Source of the DNA: Lingula anatina
Lineage: Eukaryota > Brachiopoda > Lingulata > Lingulida > Lingulidae
Assembly: GCF_001039355.2 (NCBI RefSeq)
Contig: NW_019774625.1
Span: 439,979-503,978 of the forward strand
Length of the DNA stretch: 64,000 bases
Direction: 5' to 3'
The notes below the pieces were generated by a model that was given only the letters and a program-made list of their open reading frames with translations, was not told the origin of the DNA and did no database searches. Below are positions 35,677-46,590 of the stretch, in pieces (the first letter of the stretch is position 1; every line of letters starts with the position of its first letter). A program made the translations under genes and the position numbers.

Positions 35677-38600
35677 AAATATCATGTTGTTGAGCATGTG
35701 CACACCTGAGGTTTCAAGTTAAATTTAGACGGGCTGAGAAAATTTTGTCTGTACCTATATTTCTTTTTGTTTTTATTACTTCTTGGACTGTGCTTACTAA
35801 TTAGATAAGTGTCACAGGCACAGTTCACTACTTTGATATTTTTGATATATTTTCAATTTTATTAGAAACCCCCCCCTCCCCTAAAAAAGTTTTAAAAGAA
35901 GAAAAAAATCACTAAGAAAGGAAAGGTTCCTCAAGTTTATACTCAATGGTTGCATGCATTTTAGATTTAATTTCTGATAACTTACTATTTCCTTTCTTCA
36001 TTATTTTTGGCAGTTTTTATTCTGTCAACTGCAAGAATGATTTGGTTAGGTCAGTACTGATTTATTCAGAAAATAGTGGCCTCATATGGAGCTAGTTTGG
36101 ATAATTTACATGACGTCTCCCAATTTAGCTCGGAAAATACTCTCTAGTGGGGGCTATCAGTTTGAGTTTAATAAAGAAAACATAGCCTGGGATTTGAAGG
36201 TTAATTTTGCAGATTAGTTCATGGCAGATGTTCATTTGTGACTCAGTGATGTGGCAGTGATAGAAAGATGTGCTTCCTTTAAAGTGAAATATATATGTTG
36301 GAACATTGCCAGCTGATATTTGCAGCAGAATTACTGAAATGGCACGTAGGTTGCTTGTGTATATGCATACTGAAGCAAAATTGCTTGAGTGGTATTTTAA
36401 CCTAAAATATGTTGGAATGTAGTCTGCTGATTTACTTGCTTAAATTAATGAATTGTCACGCACATTGTTTTCTGTGCATTATCAGAGAGAGAGAGAAAGA
36501 GAGAGAGATTGTCCTAAGAGCATTTCATTTAAAGTAAAGTTAAAATGAGCATTTGAACATCACGTGCTGCCTAATATTGTAATACTTGAAATATGACTGA
36601 GATGCCATTTTGGTTACTTTCTGTGTTTTTGTTGAAAATTGACTGAAATATCATATTGATTTCTCTGTTTGCCTTCTAAAGAAATGCTATTGCTCTGGTC
36701 ATATATTTCTTTAGGGTGACTCTGCTAACAATCTTATTTTGTGGCATAGTTGATTATATTGTTAATTAAACATACCTGTAACAGGTATAGTGTATTTTCC
36801 CTAAGATAATACTCTTTAATCAGCTTGTAACAACAGTTTAGGAGATCTGTCACAGACAAAGTATATCCCATACAAGCATCTGTTGTATAATTACATGGTA
36901 TGGACAAATTTGGAGTGGGCAAATATTCTCATGTTGACACTAGATAGTAGTCATACTAGGACTATGACATGTTTTGTTCAGTTATTGACCAGATTATCTA
37001 TTATCTCGATTAATCACAGGCGTAATATTAGACAGCTTGTAAAAGTATTTTGTTCCATAATTGCCTTAATTATCTAGAGCCTTTTTGGTTGTGGTTGGCT
37101 TAATTCGAGCTAGCTCTGTAAGTCTGTAATTCCCTCTCTGCGATGTAAAACTACACTGACAACTCCCTGGTGTGACCAAGTTCCATTGGGTTTAACTTTT
37201 ATATGGTCCTGGCAGGTGTCATGGAGGACAGTCTGTAATGCAAAGGGAGTTCACACTGCAGGTAATATTTATAAGTATAGGTCAAAGCACAGGTGCTGTT
37301 GAAAAAAACTTTTTTTTTACCACAGGGTAGAGGACAGAGTACATCTTGTGGACTTTTCCTTTTCATCTATGGTATATATTGATATTGTTTGATAATTTGT
37401 CTTGGCGGTGATTTTGAAATATTTAACAAGTTGAATTTGGGGGGTAAATGGAAGTTGTTTCAATTTTTGGTTTTGATACAAAGTTGTGTAATGGAGACAT
37501 ATGAACTTAGTTTTTTAGTGCTGATAAAAATATTGATTTTTACACCATATTTTTACATCAGGATTATCAACTGGTGAAGTAGGTGATAATTGGATTATGA
37601 ATCTCCATTGACACAATAAACTTTCACACTCAATTCTTTTCATTACTCCAAGACAAATGTGCATTTTAGGTCTTGATACTTATGATGTCATTGTGTGGAA
37701 TGTTGTAGAAACAGTAGGACATATTTTTGCTGAAAATCACACTGATTAAAAAACAAAAGGAAAGTTGTTTGGCATGAAATTAGTCTTCTTGGCCTCAGCG
37801 GTTGACTTTGTCCCATAAATGGTTAAGATTTGAGAAGCAGCTGTGGCTTAGTGAGAGGAGGACATAAATCAGCTGCTGTCCCAGCTTTGAATGTAATGCG
37901 ATGCTCTTGACAAGTTGACATGCAGTCAGTGGAGGAGATTGTGTTAAGGCCTTCATTTTTGTCTCAACTAACACATTCAGTTTGCTGTGTCCCACCAACT
38001 AGTGCTGCCTTTGGCCCCATTCAGAATGAGAAGAGCCGAGTGCAAGCTAGGCCATGACCTAAATATGATGGACCTACATGAAAGGAAGGCCGCTTAATCC
38101 CGTAATGATCTCTCCGCCTCTCATACGGCTCCCCACGTGTCGTCCCTAGACCGGTTGAATTGACCCGAGATTTAATTACTATGCCCCTGCAGGACACGTG
38201 GAGAGGCGTGCAAGAGGCAGAGAGACCATTACAGGATTAAGCAGTTTTCCTTTCATGGAGGTCCGCCTAATTTAGGTCGTGGCCTAGCTATCACTTGGCT
38301 CTTCTCATTCTGAATGGTCCATTTGTCTGCCACAGCAGATCAGCCATAGCATGACAAAATGCAAACAATGCTCCCAATTTGAATGGATTTTTTTTTGTTC
38401 TGTTTCCAAGAAATCATGACTGTGTGAAATAACACCTCTATGAATAGGTGATATTTGAGAGAAGATGCTTTGGGGAATGTTTTGATAAATGCTTTTAAAA
38501 CAACATTTGTGTAAGATAAAAAAAAAAAGATATTTCACTTCAACTTTGAGTACTAGATCATCTTTATTTAGGCTTTTAATTAAGGTCCATCTAGATGGTA

Positions 38601-41575
38601 AATAAAATCAAAATTTTAATTTTTTTTTCATTAATTACCCCCTGAATTGTAGCCTGAGGCAAGATTCCATTAGTGCAAAAATATCTTGTGAATATGCATC
38701 ACAGATGAAAAACACTATGTTTCTGTAAAAAGTCTTCTTTTTCATCATATATCTGCTTGCTCCAAAAAATGACAATGTCTAGATTACATTCCAATATTCT
38801 CATTTCATCTTTACTTGTGAAAATATTGAAATGTTATTAAATTTGAATGCAGTGAACTAAAAAACTGAAATTATTATATTTCCAGGCACTGGCTACTTTG
38901 TTGTAACTCCTGACATGTATGATGTTCCTCTCAATATCACTGTACAAGAACCAATGGCACACATTGGAACAGGAGTAACAGAAAACGAGCTGGCCAAGTT
39001 ATCTCCACTTCTTTGTTCCATGTCTCCCATGCAAACCATGATTCTCCCTATTGTCACCACTCCAAGTAAAGTTCAAGTGAAAACTAAGTCATGTCAGACC
39101 AATTTTGAGAAGGAGGTACGACACCTGAGGAAATTAGAGAGAAGCCAGTCTATGAGAGAGAAACAAAGTAGATTGAACACTGCGGCTGATAAAGAAAATT
39201 TTAGTCGAACTCTCTCTCTAAGATACAAAGAGGATAAAGCACAGACTTTGTTTAAGGAAATGAATGAAAATGTGAACTTGTTAAATAATGAGAAGGACAA
39301 AGAAAAACAAGGTAATTTATTTTGGAAAATTACATTAGTGGTATCAGTGTCTTGCTGTTTTATTGTAAAAAATATCTGCATGAATAATTCATACAAAATG
39401 TAATTTTCAGAATCATTTTTGTATTTAAAAACGTGGTCTTGTAAAGTGTTTGATAATCTGTCAATTTATCCTGATTTTAATTTTTTAATTTGTTGAATAA
39501 AATTTTAAAAAGAAGTAATTTGAAGCTTAGAAAGAAGATAGTAGGTGATTGCACATTTTGCTGTAGCATCTTAAAATTTTGAGATCCATGCATCACATTT
39601 TAGTCTGCAATGATCTGTTGAATTTTGAATTGACAAATTGTTTTTGTTTTTGTGTTCTTTAGCAGATAAACCATCCTTTCTCACAAAGTTGTGGAATAAA
39701 TGCAAGCAGAAGAAACCAGAGTCCTCCAAAGAGGTTGAACATGCCACATTTTCTGCCCAATTTCCTCCACCTGAGTGGCAATGGTACCAACAGCATAAAA
39801 ATGGGAGCAACAACAGAGAGCACCACAACCAAGACAACCATAAGGCTCGACAACATTACATGGAAAACCATAGGAAAGAGCATAATGACAGCTATAAGAC
39901 AGAGCACCAGTATGTGGGAAAACACCCAAGAGAGCAATATGATATGAGGAACAAAACATGGCATCATGGTATTAAAAGTCAAGTGACAGAGAACTCTAAG
40001 AATGTGCACCAGTCTTCTCTGATACCCAAAGCCCACACCTGGCACCACTTTCAGAGTGCAATTAAAGACCTGGATCAACATCATCACAAGGGGCAACCCC
40101 CAAACAGTCGACCCCAGTGTGATAGAAGTATGTCCTTAGATCATAGAAATCTCAGGAATAATGAAAATGGTTTACCAACAAAACAAGAAGCCCTTAATGA
40201 AAATCCTTCCAATCTAGAAGGCAATCAGAGACATGTAACAAGATCAAAACACCAAAGAAGACATAAAAAATGCAGTAAGACTTCACGTATGTTGAATAAA
40301 TCACGCGAGTCTTTAGTCAGAAAGAGACAAACATTGAGCAAATCTAAGCATAGAAATCATAGAGAGAAATCATATGACCACAAAGCATCACCACATATGA
40401 GGAAAGAAGAACTGGGTAGATATTCCAGCACAGATGAAGAAAACCCAGATACTTCCAATGCCTACAAGTTCAGAAATCCTCATCTGATGTATCAGCAGTC
40501 TTGGGGCATGGGCCTCAAACAAAGTGAAACTGAATCTGAAAGTGGCAGTGATCTTGAAAAATGTAGCACAGTGAAGGAGTGCCCCACCAGGGCAGTACCA
40601 CCTAGTGTAAAATATAGGGGAGAAAATTCAGGGCCACACATGCAGAATTATGATAGGAATCTTGCAGATTTGCCTGGAAGGTTCCCTGTACGGTACACCC
40701 CACGAGCTTTGACAGGAGACACATTGGAAGAAGAAGATCAAGTTATGTGGTCTTCTGATGAAGAGGTGGACCAAGTTGGACAATATGTTACTGAGAGTGC
40801 TCCACAATTTCATAATCACGAAATGAAAGCTAAATATTTGGGTTATCTGCCACATAAACGTACTGGCCATACAACCTCAAAGGACAATGGTGTGAATTGT
40901 ATTGGACTGCAAGTTATTCCACCTAGTGAAGCAGATAAAGATCAACAATTGAGAAAAAGCATCACAAATTCTCAACATCAATCAAATAGAAAAAATGAAG
41001 AATCCAAGGATTGTCACATTAGACAGGAATTAGTTAATTTACAATTGGGGAGAGAAAATGCACATGGTGACCACAGGACCTCTCAGAAATTTATGGGCAA
41101 TGGGAATCTGAGAAACAGAAACCATGACGTAGATATGGCTCTCAGAAACCATAAAAATACTGGACATTTTAATTGTAGTCCAAATTCCACACAGGGGGAT
41201 AGTGGATTCAGCTCTCCAATGTCACACTCTTCTCCACAAAGTAAAAAAGAAAGTAGTAACGCTGCACAACTTCAAAATGGTGTCCAACGCAAAATTGTTA
41301 CATGTAGCAAAACACAAGGACAACAGCAGTGGTCTGTTTGTAGTGGCAAAAATGAAGGGAAGGTTTCACCATCAGTAGGCATATTTAAGGACAGTAGTCT
41401 AAGGCACCATGGCAACCTGGCAAGGCACCATGGCAACAAAGGCAATCTCAATGACAATGGAAATGAAGTGCAGGACAGCAGATCAAAACACCATAAACGA
41501 ATTGTAGAAGGAAGTGAAACCAACTGCCACAGAAGAGTGCAATTTCAGAATGGATTTGCAGTGAAAGGAACTTGA
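27731..41575 (+). CDS. STOX: Storkhead-box protein (STOX1/STOX2 type), complete, 5 exons
   Basis: Storkhead-box proteins carry a winged-helix DNA-binding domain related to the forkhead fold and act as transcriptional regulators; Drosophila knockout is a member. Exons: 27731-28160 (or its duplicate 29059-29488), 33400-33500, 34986-35115, 38886-39311 and 39663-41575. Phases 1, 0, 1 and 1 all match, giving 3000 nt and 999 aa; human STOX1 is about 989 aa. The storkhead region spans exons 1-4: VVGSLRYIGILQPHVLLVGG, GFALVGLGEIPGIEM, then LPSNGIIYDTLGVLIKEKKL and HTGTGYFVVTPDMYDV, very close to vertebrate [27 protein letters not shown]. The long last exon is hydrophilic (His/Asn/Lys/Ser-rich) with QGDSGFSSP near the end. 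Vertebrates have two paralogues, so this is probably the single pre-duplication gene. The start ATG at 27731 follows an in-frame stop at 27608 with no earlier in-frame ATG. Confidence 0.93.
28268..28317. repeat. CA microsatellite (left copy)
   Basis: About 50 bp of CA repeats with AAA/GC interruptions in STOX intron 1. The equivalent tract in the right copy (29600-29632) is about 17-20 bp shorter, as expected of two alleles. Confidence 0.9.
28747..28747. other. Assembly join (single N)
   Basis: One N placed exactly between two direct copies of the STOX exon 1 region. Confidence 1.
28748..30062. repeat. Direct duplication, right copy (contig overlap at single N)
   Basis: 1315 bp starting TCGAATTAGCAAAATTTTAG, the same as 27420 onward, and ending TTCAATTGAATG, the same as just before the N. 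The sequence then continues uniquely into STOX intron 1. Confidence 0.92.
29059..29488 (+). CDS. STOX: STOX exon 1, right copy (contiguous with the rest of the gene)
   Basis: Second copy of the first coding exon, 430 nt, contiguous with unique intron sequence leading to exon 2, so it is the one to use in a gene model. The other copy is best treated as the alternative allele. Confidence 0.85.
29489..33399. other. STOX: STOX intron 1 (3.9 kb)
   Basis: AT-rich intron with a CA microsatellite at 29600-29632 and the tail of the duplicated contig end (to 30062). No other gene or repeat boundary recognised. Confidence 0.5.
33400..33500 (+). CDS. STOX: STOX exon 2
   Basis: It encodes EIPGIEMQTISQTHFTPLPE and onward, matching vertebrate EIAGLEMEVVPQSQFIPL. 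33 codons after a split Gly. Acceptor ATCTCAG, donor AAG|GTAAGA. Confidence 0.94.
33501..34985. other. STOX: STOX intron 2, with a CpG-richer patch at about 34310-34640
   Basis: Mostly AT-rich, but 34310-34640 has many CG dinucleotides and sites such as CATTACGTCATTAG (CRE-like), ACTATATAAG and TTGGCGCC. It might be an internal promoter, enhancer or an inserted repeat; nothing coding is recognised. Confidence 0.35.
34986..35115 (+). CDS. STOX: STOX exon 3 (core of storkhead winged helix)
   Basis: It encodes residues 178-220 ending NGIIYDTLGVLIKEKKLLHT, the most conserved helix of the family. Acceptor ATTTCAG, donor ACAG|GTGCGT. Confidence 0.95.
35116..38885. other. STOX: STOX intron 3 (3.8 kb)
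   Basis: AT-rich intron with a poly-T run at 35648-35675, a GA-rich stretch at 36484-36508, and the inverted-repeat element at 38017-38317. No exon recognised. Confidence 0.5.
38017..38317. mobile_element. 301-bp inverted-repeat element (MITE)
   Basis: Ends CCATTCAGAATGAGAAGAGCC and its reverse complement. The imperfect arms extend roughly 130 bp inward through AGGCCATGACCTAAAT and GCTTAATCC to CACGTGTC. No coding capacity and no clear target duplication. Higher GC and CpG than the surrounding intron. Confidence 0.85.
38886..39311 (+). CDS. STOX: STOX exon 4
   Basis: It encodes residues 222-362, beginning TGYFVVTPDMYDV (end of the winged helix) and continuing into a linker with SCQTNFEKEVRHLRKLERSQ and a charged Lys/Glu stretch. 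Acceptor TTTCCAG, donor CAAG|GTAATT. Confidence 0.93.
39663..41575 (+). CDS. STOX: STOX exon 5 (long hydrophilic C-terminal exon, stop)
   Basis: It encodes about 636 residues. It begins ADKPSFLTKLWNKCKQKKPE and is then rich in His, Asn, Lys, Gln and Ser, with basic clusters (SKHQRRHKKC, SLVRKRQTLSKSKHR) that could be nuclear-localisation signals and acidic blocks (LEEEDQVMWSSDEE). QGDSGFSSPMSHSSPQ lies near the end. An alternative acceptor three bases downstream (CAG at 39663-39665) would drop one codon. The stop is TGA at 41573. Confidence 0.88.
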
Positions 41576-43356
41576 ACTTGGGGTCAGATATTCATGTTGA
41601 CAATGTACAGAATATGAAGTAGGGTCTACCATAATAACTTGCTGAATTCAAACAGTATGAATAACTGCATAACTTTCCAGTTTATGATCAATAATAACTT
41701 CCAAAGATTGAAAAATACTGCATAGCAAATTAGTTCATCCCCAAAACTTTAATTTCATGATTTGTTGAATGCTTTTAATTAAAAAACATTATAGTGTTGG
41801 GTAATAAGTGACTTTTCATATTTTTATGTGTATGAAGATACCGCAAAAATAACCACCACTCTACCTGAAGTTCTAAACCAACATGGTGCTAAGAATTGTT
41901 TTTAAATATCCAAAATTTTGACTGTTTGTTTTCATTATGGACGTTATATCTGAAATTCATTTTAAATTATTCATTGCTCTGAATGACATGTTTACATTCA
42001 GTATTTAAATATAGGGTCTTTTGTCAGCTGTAAAAGAGATTCTTGTATCTTTTTCTTTGAATATAATAATAGAAATTGTTGAATAACTAAACCCCTTAAC
42101 AGTTACTATATATTTTTTTTTTCATTTATTTATATTTGGTTGGGGGGGGGGAGAGAGAGAACGTGCAAATAATGGTTTTACTTGCTTTCGAGGTGGTATT
42201 GCTTTATGTGAAGTACAGATCTTGGATATACGCCTTAAAGAATAGGGTTTCTTTTGCAACTTAATCTTTAAAGATTATTTAATTTACAACTTTTTTACTA
42301 AGTGCTTATTAATTTATCTGAAATGTTGAACTTCTTCATTAAAAGCTGCTGTTTTTGAATTTGCCCAAATGGGTGGTATATTTTATAATTGTCAGCAGAG
42401 TATATGGAAAAAAAAACTTGTCTGCTTAACAGACATCATACATTTTAGTGTCTTGAATACAGAATACTCGTACACTTTTACATTTTTTTTTTATAAGTAA
42501 GAAGAGATTTCTCAGTTCTGCTACCTAGTTTGAGGTCAAAAACTGTGTTGCTTGTGGAATTAATACCACTGAGGAAAATGTAGTGATTCCCAAAGGCATC
42601 TCAGTTTATCAATTGCCCAATAACATTTCTTTCACATTTTCCCCACAAGAAGTCTTTGATACTAGTGTCATGTCATATATTGCTATTTGCATTTGACTTA
42701 TAAGACTGCAAATGATATTATGTTAGTGTGAAGCAACTGTCTTATGAGAGTATGTGCACCTGTGCACATTCAAACTTCTATCAGTAGGTGTCAGACAAGA
42801 TAATTAACCTATATATTGAATAGTCTTTATAGACCCAACTATTGTATGCAATTTTATATGAAACATGGACAACTTTCCCTCAATACAAGGTTTTTCTTTT
42901 CCTTTTTCAAAGGGGTCATTTCGTGTCCAATCTCATTTTATTAAAAAGATGTAAACATAAAGGCCTTTTCTACAATTCATTTAAATAAAGAAGTGGACAA
43001 AACGAATTAAGTGCATTTCGTTTTCATTTTCTCAACCAAAGAAAATATACATTTTTTTACATCAACATAATCATAACAATACCATGAATAAAAAAATATA
43101 TATATAACATATATAATAATAAACACTTTTTAATGAAGTAGCTATCACTTCCTGAATAATTTTCTAGTCTAAAAATAGTAACTGTAGACAGTGCTATTTA
43201 CATTTTCGTATCAATCCTTGCTTCAACTAGTCCGGTTGTCATGATTTTTAGTGAAAAAATGCAAGCACCAAAATGCGTACAATCTGCAGGTACAGGAATG
43301 GATATATATTTAGTGAAAGGAGCCAACACTGCTACCTAAAGTGCACTAATATAACC
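41576..43356. other. STOX: STOX 3' untranslated region and downstream sequence
   Basis: No coding sequence. An AATAAA at 42984-42989 is a candidate polyadenylation signal (about 1.4 kb past the stop), with another at 43087. A GA/G-rich run lies at 42142-42160. Confidence 0.4.
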
Positions 43357-46300
43357 ATGGGTGATGCAAAAGATACCAAAGGTAATTATGAACAGTAGGG
43401 GCTGTCTACGTTAGTTGTGAAAATGCACAAAAATTGTAGAAATACCTTTTTTAAATACATAATGATAAATATATTTTCCTTTTCATAGTCTGTTACATGA
43501 AAGTGATTGCTTTTCTAATATTGCACTCAACATCTTTAAATATGCAGATTTTAAGGCACTTGCTGAATGTAGATCATTGTTTTATTTATATGTGAGTTAC
43601 TTACAAATAAACCTGCATTGTTTGTATTCTGGAATGGACAAACTAGAACAGGCTACTGTGAAGTTTGAATATCATTCATTTACATATTCCATAATCATTC
43701 ATTTACATATTCCACATAATCCATCCCTTTGTAACATGAATATTTTTCATTTGTTTCTGATCCCACTAGTTCATCGCCTCTAGACAACAACAACAGAGAC
43801 AAGTCCAGAGACAGGCTAAGCAGGCACACAGGCAACAGTCCTCTGCATCATCCCGCCGCTTATGGTGGTGATCATCCACGTACACCCTGGAAAAATATGA
43901 GGAACAATCAGTCCCCAACAGGTGGAAAACTACCAGATGTCACTGGTAAGACTTCCTTCAAACTGGCATTGTTTAATTTGCTATTATTGCTTCTCACTAC
44001 TTATGATGGAGTTCAATGGCTTCAGCGATTGACTGGCAAATTTTGCTTTATAATGTTGCTGAGAACATTTTTCTAGATGAAGTGGAATACAAATGCAAAT
44101 ACATTTTTTATAACTAGGATTTTTGAAAACTGAAAACTGCTTCCATGAGTATTTCTTTAAATATAACATATATGTGAGCCTCTTAACCAAGTAATATGCA
44201 GTAAAAGCAAGAACAATAGAGCAGCATAACCAAATGGAAGTGGACTCTCTGGTAATCAGTTACTTGTCCTATTTTTCAACATGGCACATGAGTTCAGCAA
44301 GTTTTATTTCATAAGTAATTTGCGAGTGTTAAATATTTGGAGTGGTATAAACCCCAAATGTCCCAAAATAAATTGCTTTTGGGTCAGCGAACATCATATT
44401 CCTTGCCACTATGCAACGATTTCAACACTTAGACTACAGTAAAAACTTAATGGGTCTTGAAAATTTTGTTGGAGGATGATTCTCTGCCAACATAATTTTT
44501 TTACTTGGAAAATTTTGTCAAACTTGAAAATGGGCCTCTTGATAATTTCAAAAAGTTTTTCACCTAATATTGTCATGTCAGATTAATGCATTTTAAAATA
44601 TCAATTCATTTTTAAGTGACGAAATTTTCAAGTTTTTACGGTAGGTCTTTTTTTTTTTGCCTGAGTTGGCCAGCCAATAGGAGCAGTCAAATTGACGACT
44701 TCTCTCTTGAGACCTTGGCTGTTACTATCTTAGGAAAGCTAGGAGAGTCCTAGTGAGTACTTCTCAGACGTTAAGCCATTTCTTCAAAAACGTCAAGGTC
44801 AAATTAGCCTTATTACTAGCTATGTAGGCCTTTCGGTTGGTTAGAAGGTTTAAATTGTTCTTAAAGGTCATAGAGTTTTTACTGATGACTCTGCCACATT
44901 TAGTGTGGTTAGTGGTCTTCAACGTTTATTAATTTAGACTTATTTAAACAAAATCTAAAAACATTAATTACACTTAAAATTTTGGAAATGGTTTGAAACA
45001 ATATTGAGGGACACCTTATAGACTGAGGGGCCTTAGATAATCCAGATGCACCCAATTCAAAATGTCAATCCTCCCCTCACCCACAAGTCAAAATAATTAT
45101 ATATATATAACTTTCATTAAGTTCTTTAAGCCATAACAAGGTAAATGCTTACACACTAGTTGGTTGTTGTTGGTATCCTTGCGGGTAAGCACCAGGTGGT
45201 GGACCTTGGTTCCACCCAGCAGGTGGTGGCTGGTAGGGCCCTGGCTGGTAAGCACCTGGTGGTGGTGGTGGTTGTTGTGGTGGGTATGGACCAGGAGGGT
45301 ACCCACCTCCAGGCTGCTGTGGGTATGGACCAGGTGGGTAGCCAGCAGGTGGTTGCTGTTGATATGGTGGATAGGCACCACCTGGGGCACCATAATTTGC
45401 CATTTTGACAAATTACTTTTACTGTAAATAACGAATGTTATGTCATATGAAATTTTCAATTTTACATATAAAGCAATCCATATCAAACTTATTATCACTT
45501 TCCTAAAATGACTCTTTGAAAAGCTAGTGTATATTATACTGCTGATATAAATTTCAAGTATTACAATACTATAAAACAATATAAGATTGTTACCACACAT
45601 CAAAATTCTATGAAAAAAGTAGCTATAACAGCTGTAAGGTTAACCTTGCTTTATTGGTTATTGCAAACTTCCTGTAATTTCATTGCATGACAAAGATTGA
45701 TATTTTTCATTGTAAAACGGTAAAACGATTGACTCCTTATTGATTATATATTTGATGTACACAGGCACGCTCTTTGCTGATATACCCATTACTATATACC
45801 TGGCAATGTGAGAAAATTACGCAACAGCCTCAAACTCGAGTCGAAGTCAAATGTTCAGTAAAATATTCAAATGTAACATATGGTTTTGTTCTTGTGGACT
45901 AACAGAGAAGTACCTTAATTCACAAATCATCTACCACGCATTTACCAAAAGCAGGAACATTTAAGTTTATAATATATAAGGAACAAGGACAAAAAACTAA
46001 ACCCGGAAGTATACGTGAAGGCATTGAATTTCACGATCTTTGTGACATACATCCCATACTATAGCTTCATACTAATACAGATAATGACCACGCTGGACTG
46101 TTACCTTGATTGGTTAATAAACCGGGTAAATCTAACTTAAAACCACACAAACAACTCCAGAGTGCCATACTAGTCTACCAAACAAAAAAAGTAAAATTTC
46201 ATAAAATCGCCATAGACCCCTTAGAGACAAAAAAAAAAGCCGAGCGTGATAATCGGTATGAAAATAGCAGTAACTATTTCATCGCGAATAAAATTAAAAT

Positions 46301-46540
46301 ATAAATAACTATGTATAGAAACGCTTACCTTCTTCTGTTTTGAACGGTGCTGTACTGGCAGATCTAACGAAACGGAATCCCGGTGATAACAGCCTGACGA
46401 AGTGTCACATGCTTTTGTTTACTCACGTGATCATGCACCCAATCTTTAACCGCTGGTTTCGTTTTGCAATTTACAAATGCCATATTTAGCCATTTGCAAC
46501 AATTCCCTGTACGTTTCATATCCTTCCTCCGCATCTTTAC

Positions 46541-46590
<50 letters not shown>

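Noticed and set aside
39571-40096. Hydrophobic minus-strand ORFs opposite the last STOX exon
   Set aside because: Antisense shadows of a His/Asn/Lys-rich coding exon; the sense frame continues for more than 600 codons in phase with upstream exons.
45160-45427. Trp/Val-rich plus-strand ORFs
   Set aside because: Antisense reading of the Pro/Gly/Tyr-rich minus-strand repeats.
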